A model generated the notes under the pieces. It saw only the letters and a list, made by a program, of their open reading frames with translations, had not been told where the DNA came from and made no database searches. 40,354 nt of DNA from a virus, in IMG/VR virus record IMGVR_UViG_3300021356_000049, positions 1 to 40,354 of that record. One strand, written 5' to 3'. A program made the translations under genes and the position numbers. Below, piece after piece: positions 40,115 through 40,354 of the stretch. The number at the start of each line of letters is the position of its first letter. Position 1 is the stretch's first letter.

Positions 40115-40354
40115 ATGGATTTTAATAAATCCCTGGAGCAGTTTAAAAAGCTGTTCCAGGGGTCTGATACATATCACGGACAATCTAAGAAGTTAGGCAA
40201 GAAAAGAGCTGACGGAAAAGATGAATGGCGTAGTTGGATAAACCCTATCCCTATGACAGATAAAAATTGGCTTGACCATTTAGAAGGTAAAGACAGTTTT
40301 GGAACTGTTCCAATAAGAGACGACTCCACAGCAAGTTGGGGTGTTATTGATGTT
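40115..40354 (+). CDS. Archaeo-eukaryotic-type primase (TOTE-like), 3' end outside the window
   Basis: 80 codons of the start of a primase. It has FKKLFQGSDTYHGQSKK early, WINPIPMTDKNWLDHLEG, then TVPIRDDSTASWGVIDV at the edge, the segment before the catalytic acidic residues in AEP primases of the TOTE-conflict type. A 31-base inverted repeat lies in codons 6-16. Only the first domain is visible. Confidence 0.6.
   Translation, partial: MDFNKSLEQFKKLFQGSDTYHGQSKKLGKKRADGKDEWRSWINPIPMTDKNWLDHLEGKDSFGTVPIRDDSTASWGVIDV
40131..40161 (+). promoter_or_regulatory. Hairpin in the first codons of the primase
   Basis: CCCTGGAGCAG at 40131-40141 pairs with CTGTTCCAGGG at 40151-40161 (eleven pairs, one G-T) around a nine-base loop. 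It begins 16 bases after the start codon and no T-run follows. It could slow ribosomes or transcription at the head of the primase, or be an RNA processing site. Confidence 0.5.

Noticed and set aside
1-40354. CRISPR array, tRNA, integrase or attachment site
   Set aside because: No spaced direct repeats, cloverleaf or recombinase was seen anywhere in the window.

Overview
This window looks like part of the genome of a tailed marine phage with a short tail (podovirus-like), very probably lytic. No integrase, tRNA or host gene is visible. The DNA is AT-rich and almost every gene overlaps its neighbour by 1-20 bases (ATGA, TAATG or GTGA junctions). The protein set (portal, GroES, scaffold, capsid, gp4/gp10-like stabilisation proteins, ejection proteins, many small Lys-rich proteins) is the one I know from uncultured marine phage genomes. 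The composition fits a SAR11-like host, but that is inference: no host marker is present.

Layout. 2-7962: head module. It holds a 5'-truncated portal, small basic proteins, a LAGLIDADG endonuclease, a holin-like protein, a methyltransferase, GroES, scaffold, a putative decoration protein and the major capsid protein, closed by a strong terminator at 7988-8018. A sigma70-like promoter overlaps that terminator. 8113-9631: virion surface genes whose 5' regions carry three RNA structures. 9625-11317: a run of very small, mostly membrane-associated proteins and a conserved unknown. 11314-14212: an unusually AT-rich cargo cassette with a sulfotransferase, a 2OG-Fe(II) oxygenase and a carbamoyltransferase split into two genes in swapped domain order. 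14196-16100: endolysin-like M15 peptidase, cupin oxygenase and basic small proteins. 16100-20730: adaptor and tail proteins and a fibre. 21257-28696: more cargo (five 2OG-Fe(II) oxygenase-like genes and two glycosyltransferases) interleaved with a gp10-like tail protein and small virion proteins. 28742-36612: ejection proteins and an XhlA-like membrane protein. 36617-40354: DNA metabolism, with a PD-(D/E)XK exonuclease, a reverse-strand SNF2-type helicase, two conserved replication-region proteins and the start of an archaeo-eukaryotic-type primase.

How it may work together. The conserved genes build a procapsid (scaffold, GroES, capsid), close the head (portal, adaptors, gp10-like), add a fibre, eject DNA (28742-36419) and lyse the cell (M15 peptidase plus holin-like proteins). 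Added to this is a scattered set of small-molecule and glycan-modifying enzymes: one methyltransferase, one sulfotransferase, one carbamoyltransferase in two genes, two glycosyltransferases and six or seven non-haem iron oxygenase-like proteins. My best guess at a new system is that these cooperate to decorate a surface polymer or virion protein. The split and permuted carbamoyltransferase and the apparently leaderless promoters at 21222 and 22858 are the most testable parts.
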